A stretch of DNA of 46,204 nucleotides from Candidatus Moraniibacteriota bacterium. GTDB lineage: Bacteria; Patescibacteriota; Minisyncoccia; Moranbacterales; UBA1568. Location of the stretch: contig JAAXXG010000008.1 of the NCBI GenBank assembly GCA_013334575.1, forward strand, positions 1 to 46,204, written 5' to 3'. The position numbers were made by a program, and so were the translations under genes. Each line of letters starts with the position of its first letter. Position 1 is the first letter of the stretch. This document shows positions 33,671 through 40,516 of this stretch, in pieces. The notes under the pieces were generated by a model. It made no database searches, was not told the DNA's origin, and was given only the letters and a program-made list of their open reading frames with translations.

Positions 33671-34345
33671 TTATACGACGGCCTTCCAAAGCCCCTTTGT
33701 GAGCGAAAACAGACGCGAGACGTTTCCAAGCAGCAAAGACACGATACCCAGATAGACCGTCACGGTAGCGATCCATGAGGAAGACGCGAGCTTAAGCGCG
33801 CTCCCGAGCGACCGGCTCGGCAGAAGACGATGTCCGTGAAAATCGACCGCCGCATAGGCCTCGTCGAGGACGAGATGAGCCAGGTAACCGAGTAAAGCCG
33901 CCGTTCCGAGCAGGAACGCGTCACCCTCCCCGTACGAGAGCGTTCCCCCGACGAAGAACACGGACAACCCTGCAAGGAGCGCGGCCGGAAGCGAGTGCGC
34001 CATGCCGCGGTGCGTCGTGAGCCGTTTGAAGATCCCGCCGACGACTATCCAGACCGCGGCAGCCGTCCCGACACCGAACAGCGCCGCCTCATTCCATGCA
34101 GTCCCCTTCGATATCTGCGCCGACCAGACCGCTCCCCCTGCGATGATCGACAGTGCTCCGAACGCGACATGAAACGGCACACCGGAATCGCTGTCGATAT
34201 CGGGCGCCATCGCGCCGAGCGCGGCAACGAAGAATATCGGGACGAGGATCATCGGTCCCGATACGAGTCCGAGCGTCGCGGCGACGGCCGACACGGCCGC
34301 CCCGAGCCCGACACCGAACGCCGCATGCGTCCTGAAATCCGCCAT
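33671..34345 (-). CDS. YdjM/DUF457-like membrane-bound metal-dependent hydrolase
   Basis: 224 aa, about six spans. The family pattern is visible: the opening MADFRTHAAFGVGLGAAVS, APDIDSDSG in the first loop, THRGMAHSLP, and HLVLDEAYAAVDFHG. Histidines and aspartates at these sites are the predicted metal ligands. The reaction is not known for the family. Single gene. Confidence 0.85.
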   Translation of the reverse strand: MADFRTHAAFGVGLGAAVSAVAATLGLVSGPMILVPIFFVAALGAMAPDIDSDSGVPFHVAFGALSIIAGGAVWSAQISKGTAWNEAALFGVGTAAAVWIVVGGIFKRLTTHRGMAHSLPAALLAGLSVFFVGGTLSYGEGDAFLLGTAALLGYLAHLVLDEAYAAVDFHGHRLLPSRSLGSALKLASSSWIATVTVYLGIVSLLLGNVSRLFSLTKGLWKAVV

Positions 34346-34399
34346 AGAGGATGTGCTTCATTCGCATTATACACCGGTTCCCGTCACGGCGCCCCTGAG

Positions 34400-34428
34400 T
34401 TGCGTCACGAACCGACGCGTGCTATAAC
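34400..34428 (+). promoter_or_regulatory. Promoter of the 34470 gene
   Basis: TTGCGT (34400-34405), 17-base spacer, TATAAC (34423-34428). Confidence 0.7.
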
Positions 34429-34469
34429 ACCGGAACCCTTTACCAACCCCGAAAAACAGGAGCCTGACC

Positions 34470-34847
34470 ATGCAGATCAATATCACCATGCCGCATCAGC
34501 TTGAAACCACGTCCCGGGAAAAAATCGAAACACTCCTCCTTGAGCTCTCGGGCTACTCGACGGAATACGTCGAGATCGAACTTGGAGAAACCGAAAGGTC
34601 CGTTCCGATCTATCGGATTACGGTCGCAAGAGCCCTTTCCGACATGCGGCTCGTCCTCCATCCGGACGAACTCCTGATCGGACGATTCCACGATAACGGC
34701 CGGATCGACTGGTATTACCCGGAAAAGATCCGGAGCATGCGAAGATCGCTCTTCGCCGGCAGTCGCCAAGCCGACGACGGCTACGTCCGGTCGCAGATAA
34801 CCCGAGTCACTATCGCTGGGAGAAAAATGGAAAAGCCGCCCGAATAA
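34470..34847 (+). CDS. Unknown soluble protein
   Basis: 125 aa, alpha/beta, no motif recognised. An ACAGGAG ribosome site lies 9 bases before the ATG, and a promoter and terminator frame the gene, so it is real. The pattern of two helices then strands (YVEIELGETERSVPIYRITVARA) gives no function. Confidence 0.7.
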   Translation: MQINITMPHQLETTSREKIETLLLELSGYSTEYVEIELGETERSVPIYRITVARALSDMRLVLHPDELLIGRFHDNGRIDWYYPEKIRSMRRSLFAGSRQADDGYVRSQITRVTIAGRKMEKPPE

Positions 34848-34862
34848 GAGCGGCTTTTTTTC
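34831..34862 (+). terminator. Terminator of the 34470 gene
   Basis: Stem AAAGCCGC/GCGGCTTT followed by a T run; it overlaps the end of the coding region. Confidence 0.87.
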
Positions 34863-34890
34863 TTTTCATTCCCTCGTCTTCACTTTCACA

Positions 34891-34916
34891 GAAAAAACAA
34901 GGCTTATCCGAGCCTT
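34891..34916 (-). terminator. Terminator of the 34922-35470 gene
   Basis: Minus strand stem AAGGCT/AGCCTT (34899-34916) followed by GTTTTTTC. Confidence 0.75.
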
Positions 34917-34921
34917 AAAAA

Positions 34922-35470
34922 TCAGCCTCTTTCATGTTCGGATCCACGGACAGCATTTCGGCCCTCCTTGCCATCCCCGTGTCCCGGAATACAGATATCC
35001 CCGATGGTCTCCCTTCCGTGATTCTTCCCTTCCCATTCTTTCCGGTCTCCGTACGCGGCAAATTCGTCGTAAAAACGGTGCGGCGCGATCGGACGCCTCG
35101 TCGCCTTGATCGGACACCAGTACCGTTCGGTCCGCGCGCCGACCTCGACAAAGTACGCGAACAGCCCGTTGAGGTAGCTGCAATACCAGCAGTTGAGCCG
35201 CTGCACGGGCCCGAGATACCGCAGGTGCCGCCGCTCGAACACGACATAGTCCGAACGCCGGACGACCGGCAGCCCGTAGAGCGGGAACGCCGCGACGTTG
35301 TACAGCGTAACGAAGAGGTCCATGAGGACCGCCGGGAAGAACAGTGCGTAGATGAACGGGATCGACAGGCAGTGCCGCACGTACTGCAAGACGCTGCCGA
35401 AGGCAGCAGCACCGGACGACGCCGATGCGTCATCGGTCGCCGCGTCACCGTAAAAAGAGACATCCGCCAT
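34922..35470 (-). CDS. Membrane protein with conserved CxYC and YWCPI motifs
   Basis: 182 aa. Two membrane helices near residues 36-66 (FIYALFFPAVLMDLFVTLYNVAAFPLYGLP), then LNCWYCSYLNGLFAYFVEVGARTERYWCPIKATRRP and HRFYDEFAAYGD. I recall this CxYC…E-R-Y-W-C-P-I pattern from an uncharacterised but broad bacterial family; the three cysteines could bind metal or form redox pairs. Single gene with its own terminator. Confidence 0.78.
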   Translation of the reverse strand: MADVSFYGDAATDDASASSGAAAFGSVLQYVRHCLSIPFIYALFFPAVLMDLFVTLYNVAAFPLYGLPVVRRSDYVVFERRHLRYLGPVQRLNCWYCSYLNGLFAYFVEVGARTERYWCPIKATRRPIAPHRFYDEFAAYGDRKEWEGKNHGRETIGDICIPGHGDGKEGRNAVRGSEHERG

Positions 35471-35587
35471 AGTCGAAAGAAAAGCCCGGTTATTCCCGTC
35501 ACCGGACCAGTATACGCGAAACGAAGACCCTTTGCCATCATCCCTCCCAACACGACTATCCGATCAAACAGAGTCGAAGATGCGAAA

Positions 35588-35611
35588 AGCGGGCCTACAT
35601 GGGCCCGCTTA
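35588..35611 (-). terminator. Hairpin terminator
   Basis: AAGCGGGCC/GGCCCGCTT-type stem with short loop; on the minus strand followed by TTTTCGC. It would end a minus transcript coming from 35655-35915. Confidence 0.7.
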
Positions 35612-35654
35612 TCGTCTTCCGTCCCCCTCTCTCAACCGCAGGACCGGTAATTTC

Positions 35655-35915
35655 CTACTGTTCCCTTTCGCCGTCGGAACACTCTCCTGAAACGTCTTCG
35701 GACGTTTTTTTGCGCGTCAAAGAGGCCTCGCTGGTGTGGCCGTCGGATTCTCGACGCGCCACCGACCGCTCTATGAACTCCGTTTCGTTCGGTTCGGGCA
35801 GAGCGGAAGAATCCCCGAGCATCCCGTCTCGCTGGTCCGCGGGGTCCTTTCCGATCTGATCCCGCTCGTCCACGGAATCCGACCCGTATTCAGTTTCGGA
35901 TTCGACCCGTTTCAT
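35655..35915 (-). CDS. Possible small acidic disordered protein
   Basis: 86 aa, highly charged, no order expected and no family known. Support: a minus-strand terminator follows at 35588-35611. Against it: no ribosome site, and a clear plus-strand terminator lies inside the frame. Doubtful. Confidence 0.3.
   Translation of the reverse strand: MKRVESETEYGSDSVDERDQIGKDPADQRDGMLGDSSALPEPNETEFIERSVARRESDGHTSEASLTRKKTSEDVSGECSDGEREQ
35691..35712 (+). terminator. UUCG-loop terminator on the plus strand
   Basis: Stem AAACGTC/GACGTTT with loop TTCG followed by a run of T. No plus-strand gene precedes it, so it may end a small RNA starting somewhere in 35480-35680. Confidence 0.65.
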
Positions 35916-35950
35916 AGGTAATTACGAACGGCTTTTTCGCGAAACCCATT

Positions 35951-36526
35951 TTATTCCCGGGTATGCCCTCTGTCAAACCAGCCGTGATATTGCCTCGTTA
36001 TAGAACACTTTCCGGTCGGTTTCATCACGCCCTTGTCGCCACCCGACGCGCTTCCCGACCAGGAAGCGAGCGCCAGTATGACGACTCCCGATACGAGCAA
36101 TAGGACGGCCGTCTTGTATAGGCTTCCTTTTTTCTCCGTAAGCTGGACATTTTTCTCCATGGCAGCCTCGAGATCGCTCAGCAGCTGCGCGCCCAGCCCG
36201 GACGCATTATCGGAGACCAGATACTTCTCCCCGACCCCTTGCCTGAACGAGACGGAGGAATAATAGCTCCGGCGCGGCCAATTGATGCGGATAAGGATCG
36301 CGAGCGCGATAACGATCACGAGCAGCGCCGCCGAACTCGCAACGAACGCCACCCCCTCGAGATCTTCTCTCACAAGGAAGACATACCCAGTAAAAACGGT
36401 AATGCCGAACCCGAGCAGACTCCCGGCCTTCTGGTCCAACGCGGCATCCGCCGATACAACCGCATCGAAACGGCTTCTGGCGGCATCCAACAGCAACGAA
36501 TATCTTTCCGCATCCATCCCGTCCAT
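35951..36526 (-). CDS. Membrane protein with SLATT-like layout
   Basis: 191 aa. Two adjacent membrane helices (about 33-52 and 57-80) after a helix with DAALDQKAGSLLGFG, a cytosolic helix region, and a third membrane helix (about 138-156). The K-A-G-x-L-L element just before the first span and this layout recall the SLATT/PycTM-type effector membrane proteins, but the likeness is weak. It starts 13 bases after the tspO stop, in one operon. Confidence 0.7.
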   Translation of the reverse strand: MDGMDAERYSLLLDAARSRFDAVVSADAALDQKAGSLLGFGITVFTGYVFLVREDLEGVAFVASSAALLVIVIALAILIRINWPRRSYYSSVSFRQGVGEKYLVSDNASGLGAQLLSDLEAAMEKNVQLTEKKGSLYKTAVLLLVSGVVILALASWSGSASGGDKGVMKPTGKCSITRQYHGWFDRGHTRE

Positions 36527-36538
36527 ACGTGTCCCATT

Positions 36539-37018
36539 TCAGAATTTATCACCTCCGTTCATCCGCCAGACGGCGAGATTCAGGAAGGACGCGAAGGAGA
36601 CCCAGGCGATATACGGGAGCATGAGCATCCCTGCCCGCGAGTCGATCCGGAAGAAGAGCGCCGTCGTTACGACGATCGCGACGAGCAACGCGAGGATCTC
36701 GAGATACGCCAGGTCCGGCCGACGAAAACCGAAGAAGAGCACCGACCAGAACACGTTGAGCAGGAGCTGGACCGCGTACGCCGAGAGCGCGAGCGTCGCG
36801 CCCGGTATCGCTCGTTTCTCCCACACCAGTCCCGCCGCGATCCCCATGAGCGCGAAGAGTACCGTCCACACCGGACCGAAGAGCCAGCCCGGCGGCGTCC
36901 ACGACGGTTTGGAAAGCGTCGCGTACCAGCCCGACACGCTCCGCGCAGTGAAGACCGACCCAAGTATCCCAGCCCCTTCCGCGATCACGACCGAAACGAC
37001 GTATGGAACGAGATTCAT
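36539..37018 (-). CDS. tspO: TspO/MBR family tryptophan-rich sensory protein
   Basis: 159 aa from the ATG at 37018 (MNLVPYVVSVVIAEGAG). The AAGGA ribosome site fits this start, not the in-frame ATG at 37024. Five spans; family core WYATLSKPSWTPPGWLFGPVWTVLFALMGIAAG and LNVFWSVLFFGFRRPDLAY. TspO binds porphyrins and other ligands in the membrane. TATACT at 37038-37043 is its probable -10. Its first 15 codons are duplicated at 38643-38689. Confidence 0.93.
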   Translation of the reverse strand: MNLVPYVVSVVIAEGAGILGSVFTARSVSGWYATLSKPSWTPPGWLFGPVWTVLFALMGIAAGLVWEKRAIPGATLALSAYAVQLLLNVFWSVLFFGFRRPDLAYLEILALLVAIVVTTALFFRIDSRAGMLMLPYIAWVSFASFLNLAVWRMNGGDKF

Positions 37019-37199
37019 AAGCATAGTCCTTATCTTTTCAGTATACCCCGATTTCCGATTTTTCCCCCTCGCCAGCATCGCGAATCGCCGAAGATTCTCT
37101 TAAGAAGTCAAGGATCCGAGACGCTCTCTCAATAGGCCGCCGAAAGCAGGAAGTGTCGCCTTCAGTCCAACCCCTTCCACTCCCTCATCGAGCGGAATA

Positions 37200-37228
37200 T
37201 TGACTAAATAAGTTTCATATTGTATAAT
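37200..37228 (+). promoter_or_regulatory. Promoter of the 37287 gene
   Basis: TTGACT (37200-37205), 17 bases, TATAAT (37223-37228). Marks the beginning of the accessory island. Confidence 0.88.
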
Positions 37229-37286
37229 AGACGGTCAATGGATCTTTCAAACCACTCTTCCGACTTCAACATCAAACATACCCACC

Positions 37287-37739
37287 ATGAAAACCGACTC
37301 ATTCCCCGAATACCCCAGCCCGCTCGAGGTCAGCAACATACTCAACGGGTATCCCTATCTTCCGGAGCAGGAATCCCCGGAAGAGGTCTCTGCCATAAGA
37401 CGGCATCTGACCGTCCTTCTGACCGTCGCCTTCCTGGCAAGACTCAGGGAAAACCGATGGGACGCGTGGATTTCCGTCGGGGAACTGCGTGAGGCCTCTA
37501 TCAACCTGGCATTGATCGATCCGTGCCCGATGATCTCCGTCGTCATAAAACAGCAGCTCGAATATCACATCTTTCCCGAGCTGGAAGTCATGGCGGACGA
37601 AGGCCTCCTCCGAAAGATCGATTCGGAACATCCGGATAGGACCGTCTACGAGACAGGCGAACCGCTCGCAAGCTATTGCGAATTTATGACATCCGTCCTG
37701 CTCGTAAGCTCCGAGCAGACCGAGAAAGCCGCTTCATAA
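37287..37739 (+). CDS. Predicted winged-helix protein, paralogue A1
   Basis: 150 aa. The C-terminal half reads like a winged helix: ISVGELREAS, a long helix VIKQQLEYHIFPELEVMADEGLLRKI and the wing DRTVYETGE. It shares PELEVM-x2-EG-x-L-x-K and YETGE with the 134-aa protein at 38889 and its truncated copy. Family unknown to me. A regulator is the most likely role (inference). It has its own promoter and terminator, and no Shine-Dalgarno sequence but the same leader bases (ATCAAACATACC) as the 38889 gene. Confidence 0.75.
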   Translation: MKTDSFPEYPSPLEVSNILNGYPYLPEQESPEEVSAIRRHLTVLLTVAFLARLRENRWDAWISVGELREASINLALIDPCPMISVVIKQQLEYHIFPELEVMADEGLLRKIDSEHPDRTVYETGEPLASYCEFMTSVLLVSSEQTEKAAS

Positions 37740-37753
37740 TGGGCGGCTTTTTC
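37725..37753 (+). terminator. Terminator of the A1 gene
   Basis: AAAGCCGC/GCGGCTTT stem overlapping the stop codon, then TTTCC. Confidence 0.85.
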
Positions 37754-37782
37754 CTTTTCATTTTCATTCAGACATTCCGGAA

Positions 37783-37847
37783 CCGATTTCGTCCGAAAAA
37801 TGCCCACTCGGAGAAGCCTCAAAAATAGACCGGGGCGGTTTCATTTC
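37783..37847 (+). repeat. 60-bp island repeat, copy R1
   Basis: Begins CCGATTTCGTCCGAAAAAT, continues GCCCACTCGGAGAAGCCTC and ends ATAGACCGG…TTTCATTTC. Nearly identical to R2 over about 50 bases. See R4 for the consensus. Confidence 0.85.
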
Positions 37848-37881
37848 TCACATCCGGTTTCAACCGGAATCATTTGCGGAC

Positions 37882-37915
37882 AAAAAAAGCCGCCCCGATT
37901 CGTTTCCGGGACGAC
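37882..37915 (-). terminator. Terminator of the 37951-38517 gene
   Basis: Minus strand: stem GTCGTCCCG/CGGGGCGGC with wobble pairs, then a run of seven T. Confidence 0.8.
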
Positions 37916-37950
37916 CTTGTTCGTTTGCTTGCCTCATTGCCGGTGACGAC

Positions 37951-38517
37951 TCATGAGGTCCGCTTCAGCTTCAGCGCTTCGATATAGTCGGAGTATTCAT
38001 ATGACTCGCATGTTCCGCGAAACAGCTCCTCCGCGAGAGTCGGCGACTTCCACACGCAGCGTTGCATCGATTTCAGATATGCTATCTGAACCGGGTCCGC
38101 ACATTCCGATATCTGCGCGGAAAGTATGAACCCCAGTAACTCGGTGTCGCTCGTATCGTACCCGCGCATGTCACCTTCGGCCAGAGTGACGAACGAAAGG
38201 ACGCTACAGGCGTTTTCGAACACGGTGTCAAAGGAGAGTCCGCCTGTACGCAACATCGCAAGGATCAACGAGACAATCTGCGGCACATATTCTTCTATGA
38301 CGGAGCTCAGCCCTTTACCATCGCCGAGCCTTTTCTGAACCACCGCGTCCGCCGCATCGTATTCTTCGGGCCCCAGCTGCGACAGGGCATTAAAGCACAT
38401 CCACACCTCCGGAAACACGATCTGTCCCCCGCCCACCCCTTCACAGGCAAAAGGCAACTTCCCCTCAACGAGTCGACACAACGTGTCGACCATCTCTTCA
38501 TTCACGTGTACGGTCAT
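37951..38517 (-). CDS. Unknown helical island protein
   Basis: 188 aa, all-helical, acidic, no membrane span or motif recognised. A strong ribosome site (AAGGAGG) and a consensus promoter show it is a real, well-expressed gene. It lies between A1 and A2, in the 1.67-kb segment flanked by tspO 5' sequences. Confidence 0.75.
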   Translation of the reverse strand: MTVHVNEEMVDTLCRLVEGKLPFACEGVGGGQIVFPEVWMCFNALSQLGPEEYDAADAVVQKRLGDGKGLSSVIEEYVPQIVSLILAMLRTGGLSFDTVFENACSVLSFVTLAEGDMRGYDTSDTELLGFILSAQISECADPVQIAYLKSMQRCVWKSPTLAEELFRGTCESYEYSDYIEALKLKRTS

Positions 38518-38572
38518 GTGAGACCTCCTTGGTCTTATGGTTATTGTTTCATTTTAAATTGCACGAAGAAAT

Positions 38573-38601
38573 ATTGTAGATCATAGTTAAATATTTGTCA
38601 A
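38573..38601 (-). promoter_or_regulatory. Promoter of the 37951-38517 gene
   Basis: Minus strand TTGACA (38596-38601), 17 bases, TACAAT (38573-38578). Confidence 0.88.
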
Positions 38602-38642
38602 CCGTAAGAAATAACCGGGTTCGATTTTACCGAGCATACAGA

Positions 38643-38689
38643 CCCCTTCCGCGATCACGACCGAAACGACGTATGGAACGAGATTCATA
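38643..38689 (-). pseudogene. Duplicate of the tspO 5' end (47 bp)
   Basis: Identical to 36973-37019, i.e. the first 15 codons of tspO including the ATG, same orientation. Nothing of the rest of the gene follows. The stretch 38690-38813 holds nothing I recognise. Confidence 0.95.
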
Positions 38690-38813
38690 GGGTTCGAACC
38701 GTCATGAATATCCCTCGTACTCCCTCATGATACCGGAATCTCCGCGCCATTCACCTCGTTTCCACCGGGCCCTGCGCGCCGCATCAAGGTGCTGGCTTTG
38801 ACGCAAAAAGAGA

Positions 38814-38842
38814 TTGACAATATTGGATACATGTAGTATTTT
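38814..38842 (+). promoter_or_regulatory. Promoter of the 38889 gene
   Basis: TTGACA (38814-38819), 17 bases, TATTTT (38837-38842). Confidence 0.8.
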
Positions 38843-38888
38843 ATGAGGTCGAAACAAAGCCGCTTACCAATATCAAACATACCGACTC

Positions 38889-39293
38889 ATGACACACAAA
38901 ACTTTCTCCGTGGCCGTGAATCCGTCCGGCATCTACGCTATTCTCGAGAGGTATATCCCCGCCGAAGAAGTCGAGGGCATAGACGCGTTTCTGGCGACCT
39001 TCATGCTCACAGCCTACCTGGCGGAGTTCAACGGAAACCGGTGGGAGGCACAGATCTCCACCCGAGACTTGTCCATACGCTTTACGGAAGAGTGGGTCCG
39101 AGAACCTGATCCGCCCGCCTTCGTCGCCGCGATGAGGAAATTCAATCGCGATATCCTCCCGGAACTCGAAGTCATGTCACAAGAGGGCTCACTCCTAAAG
39201 CTCGAAGAAAATCCGGATGAGAGAATCTACGAGACGGGCGAATGGTTCGCAAGATGGTGTGCCCTTCTAGCAGGCAGGCTACTGATAGACTGA
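38889..39293 (+). CDS. Predicted winged-helix protein, paralogue A2
   Basis: 134 aa. Helical N-terminus (AILERYIPAEEVEGIDAFLATFMLTAYLAEF), then NRWEAQISTRDL, a long helix ending ILPELEVMSQEGSLLKLEE, and a wing-like DERIYETGE. Same family as A1. From codon 18 on, the gene is duplicated almost exactly at 43256-43609. No Shine-Dalgarno sequence; leader ATCAAACATACC 5 bases before the ATG region is shared with A1. Confidence 0.78.
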   Translation: MTHKTFSVAVNPSGIYAILERYIPAEEVEGIDAFLATFMLTAYLAEFNGNRWEAQISTRDLSIRFTEEWVREPDPPAFVAAMRKFNRDILPELEVMSQEGSLLKLEENPDERIYETGEWFARWCALLAGRLLID

Positions 39294-39308
39294 TCATTAT
39301 AACGATCG

Positions 39309-39345
39309 AAAAGCCGCTCCATGCAAATACAGGAGCGGTTTTTTA
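39309..39345 (+). terminator. Terminator of the A2 gene
   Basis: GCCGCTCC/GGAGCGGT stem followed by TTTTTT. Confidence 0.87.
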
Positions 39346-39359
39346 TTTCGCGCTCCAAC

Positions 39360-39414
39360 ATCCGATTTCGTCCGAAAAATGCCCACTCGGAGAAGCCTCA
39401 GAAATAGACCGCGC
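39360..39414 (+). repeat. 60-bp island repeat, copy R2
   Basis: Begins CCGATTTCGTCCGAAAAAT at 39362; differs from R1 by about one base up to ATAGACCG, then diverges. 39420-39530 between R2 and the next terminator carries no gene. Confidence 0.85.
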
Positions 39415-39533
39415 CAGGCTTTGATGCTCCGGGTCAGAATTCGCCCGCACCCACTCAAAAGGAACACCCTCGACTCCCCACTGATATCCGTTCCCGGTCA
39501 CATCGACCCGGCAAAAGGCAAGGCGAGCATACT

Positions 39534-39569
39534 AAAACGCGTGACGGCAACGAAGCACATCACGCGTTT
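39534..39569 (-). terminator. Terminator of the ClpP-like gene
   Basis: Minus strand stem AAACGCGTGA/TCACGCGTTT, then TTAG; T run is short. Confidence 0.72.
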
Positions 39570-39587
39570 CATTCTTTTTCCCTCGCC

Positions 39588-40154
39588 TCATACGACGATG
39601 AGGTCCGGAGAGATGACGTCATCCACGAAACCGTACAGCAAGGCTTCACACAGAGAAAGACAAGTCCCTTCGCCATCCATCAACTCCATCACGCGATCTG
39701 CCTCGAGCCTGGTTCTCGATGCGATGAGGCGCGCGCAGATGATGTCGATCTCGGACATCGTCCGAGCATAGGAGAGGCTCTCGGAGGCACTCAGAGGCTG
39801 ATTATCGTGCCTGAAGATTTCGGCGAGCATGAAAGCCTCGCGAGCGCGGACCTTCCGACCACCATGCTCGTATGAAGCCCGATGGAAGAAGAACTTCGAA
39901 TCGGGGATGGCAAGCCTTTTGCTCCCCATCAGGAAGATGTCCAGGGCGGCCGACGATACCGGACCGTCTCCTATAGTCGTAATATCTCTTCCACGGAAAA
40001 GCGGTCCCACCACGAACAAGGCCTCGGCCGTACCACCCGAAGAAGATATGACCACGTTCGACTTCCCGCCGCGGACCTCTTCGGACAGGCGGCACAATTC
40101 ATAGGCGCCGATGTTGTTCCCCACTACAAAGGCGCTGTTGTACTCCGTATACAT
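39588..40154 (-). CDS. ClpP-like serine peptidase
   Basis: 188 aa from the ATG at 40154, with GGGAGG just upstream. ClpP-fold signs: VVISSSGG (oxyanion loop), GDGPVSSAALDIFLMGSKRLAIPDSKFFFHRAS with likely nucleophile S68 and H91, and the C-terminal LSLCEALLYGFVDDVI. The third residue is uncertain (D160 or nearby). The loop after His is about 20 residues longer than in E. coli ClpP. No ATPase partner is in the window. It may process an island protein or act with the host ClpX/ClpC (inference). Own promoter and terminator between R2 and R3. Confidence 0.83.
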   Translation of the reverse strand: MYTEYNSAFVVGNNIGAYELCRLSEEVRGGKSNVVISSSGGTAEALFVVGPLFRGRDITTIGDGPVSSAALDIFLMGSKRLAIPDSKFFFHRASYEHGGRKVRAREAFMLAEIFRHDNQPLSASESLSYARTMSEIDIICARLIASRTRLEADRVMELMDGEGTCLSLCEALLYGFVDDVISPDLIVV

Positions 40155-40228
40155 ATTACCTCCCGGTCTATCGTTGGAATAGAATGTCGGTTCGCTCTCC
40201 CTCTCCGACACATGTAAAAGAAAGTAAT

Positions 40229-40257
40229 ATTATAATTCATTAACATTTTCTTGTCAA
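40229..40257 (-). promoter_or_regulatory. Promoter of the ClpP-like gene
   Basis: Minus strand TTGACA (40252-40257), 17 bases, TATAAT (40229-40234): perfect consensus. Confidence 0.92.
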
Positions 40258-40341
40258 ACGAACATACCACGATAGCGCCCACTCCAACAGGACGAAAAAA
40301 CAGACATCCGGACGCCTGTTTCCCCTTTCCGACCTCAAAAT

Positions 40342-40403
40342 CCGATTTCGCCCAAAAAATATCCCTCGGATAAGGCCTAAAAATCGGACGAATTCGATTT
40401 CAA
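40342..40403 (+). repeat. 60-bp island repeat, copy R3
   Basis: CCGATTTCGCCCAAAAAAT, then ATCCCTCGGATAAGGC with an inner TATCC/GGATA hairpin, then AAATCGGACGAATTCGATTTCAA. Confidence 0.87.
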
Positions 40404-40466
40404 CCGCGAATATCCCATTGGCATTGATTCGATCCATTCCAGCAATTCAGAATGAAAGAGAATAGA

Positions 40467-40499
40467 TAAAGCCTGACTGTTTGCCAGCCAGGCTTTATT
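40467..40499 (-). terminator. Terminator of the 609-aa gene
   Basis: Stem TAAAGCCTG/CAGGCTTTA, 18 bases after the stop codon. Confidence 0.82.
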
Positions 40500-40516
40500 G
40501 GTTCGATTGCCCTCCT

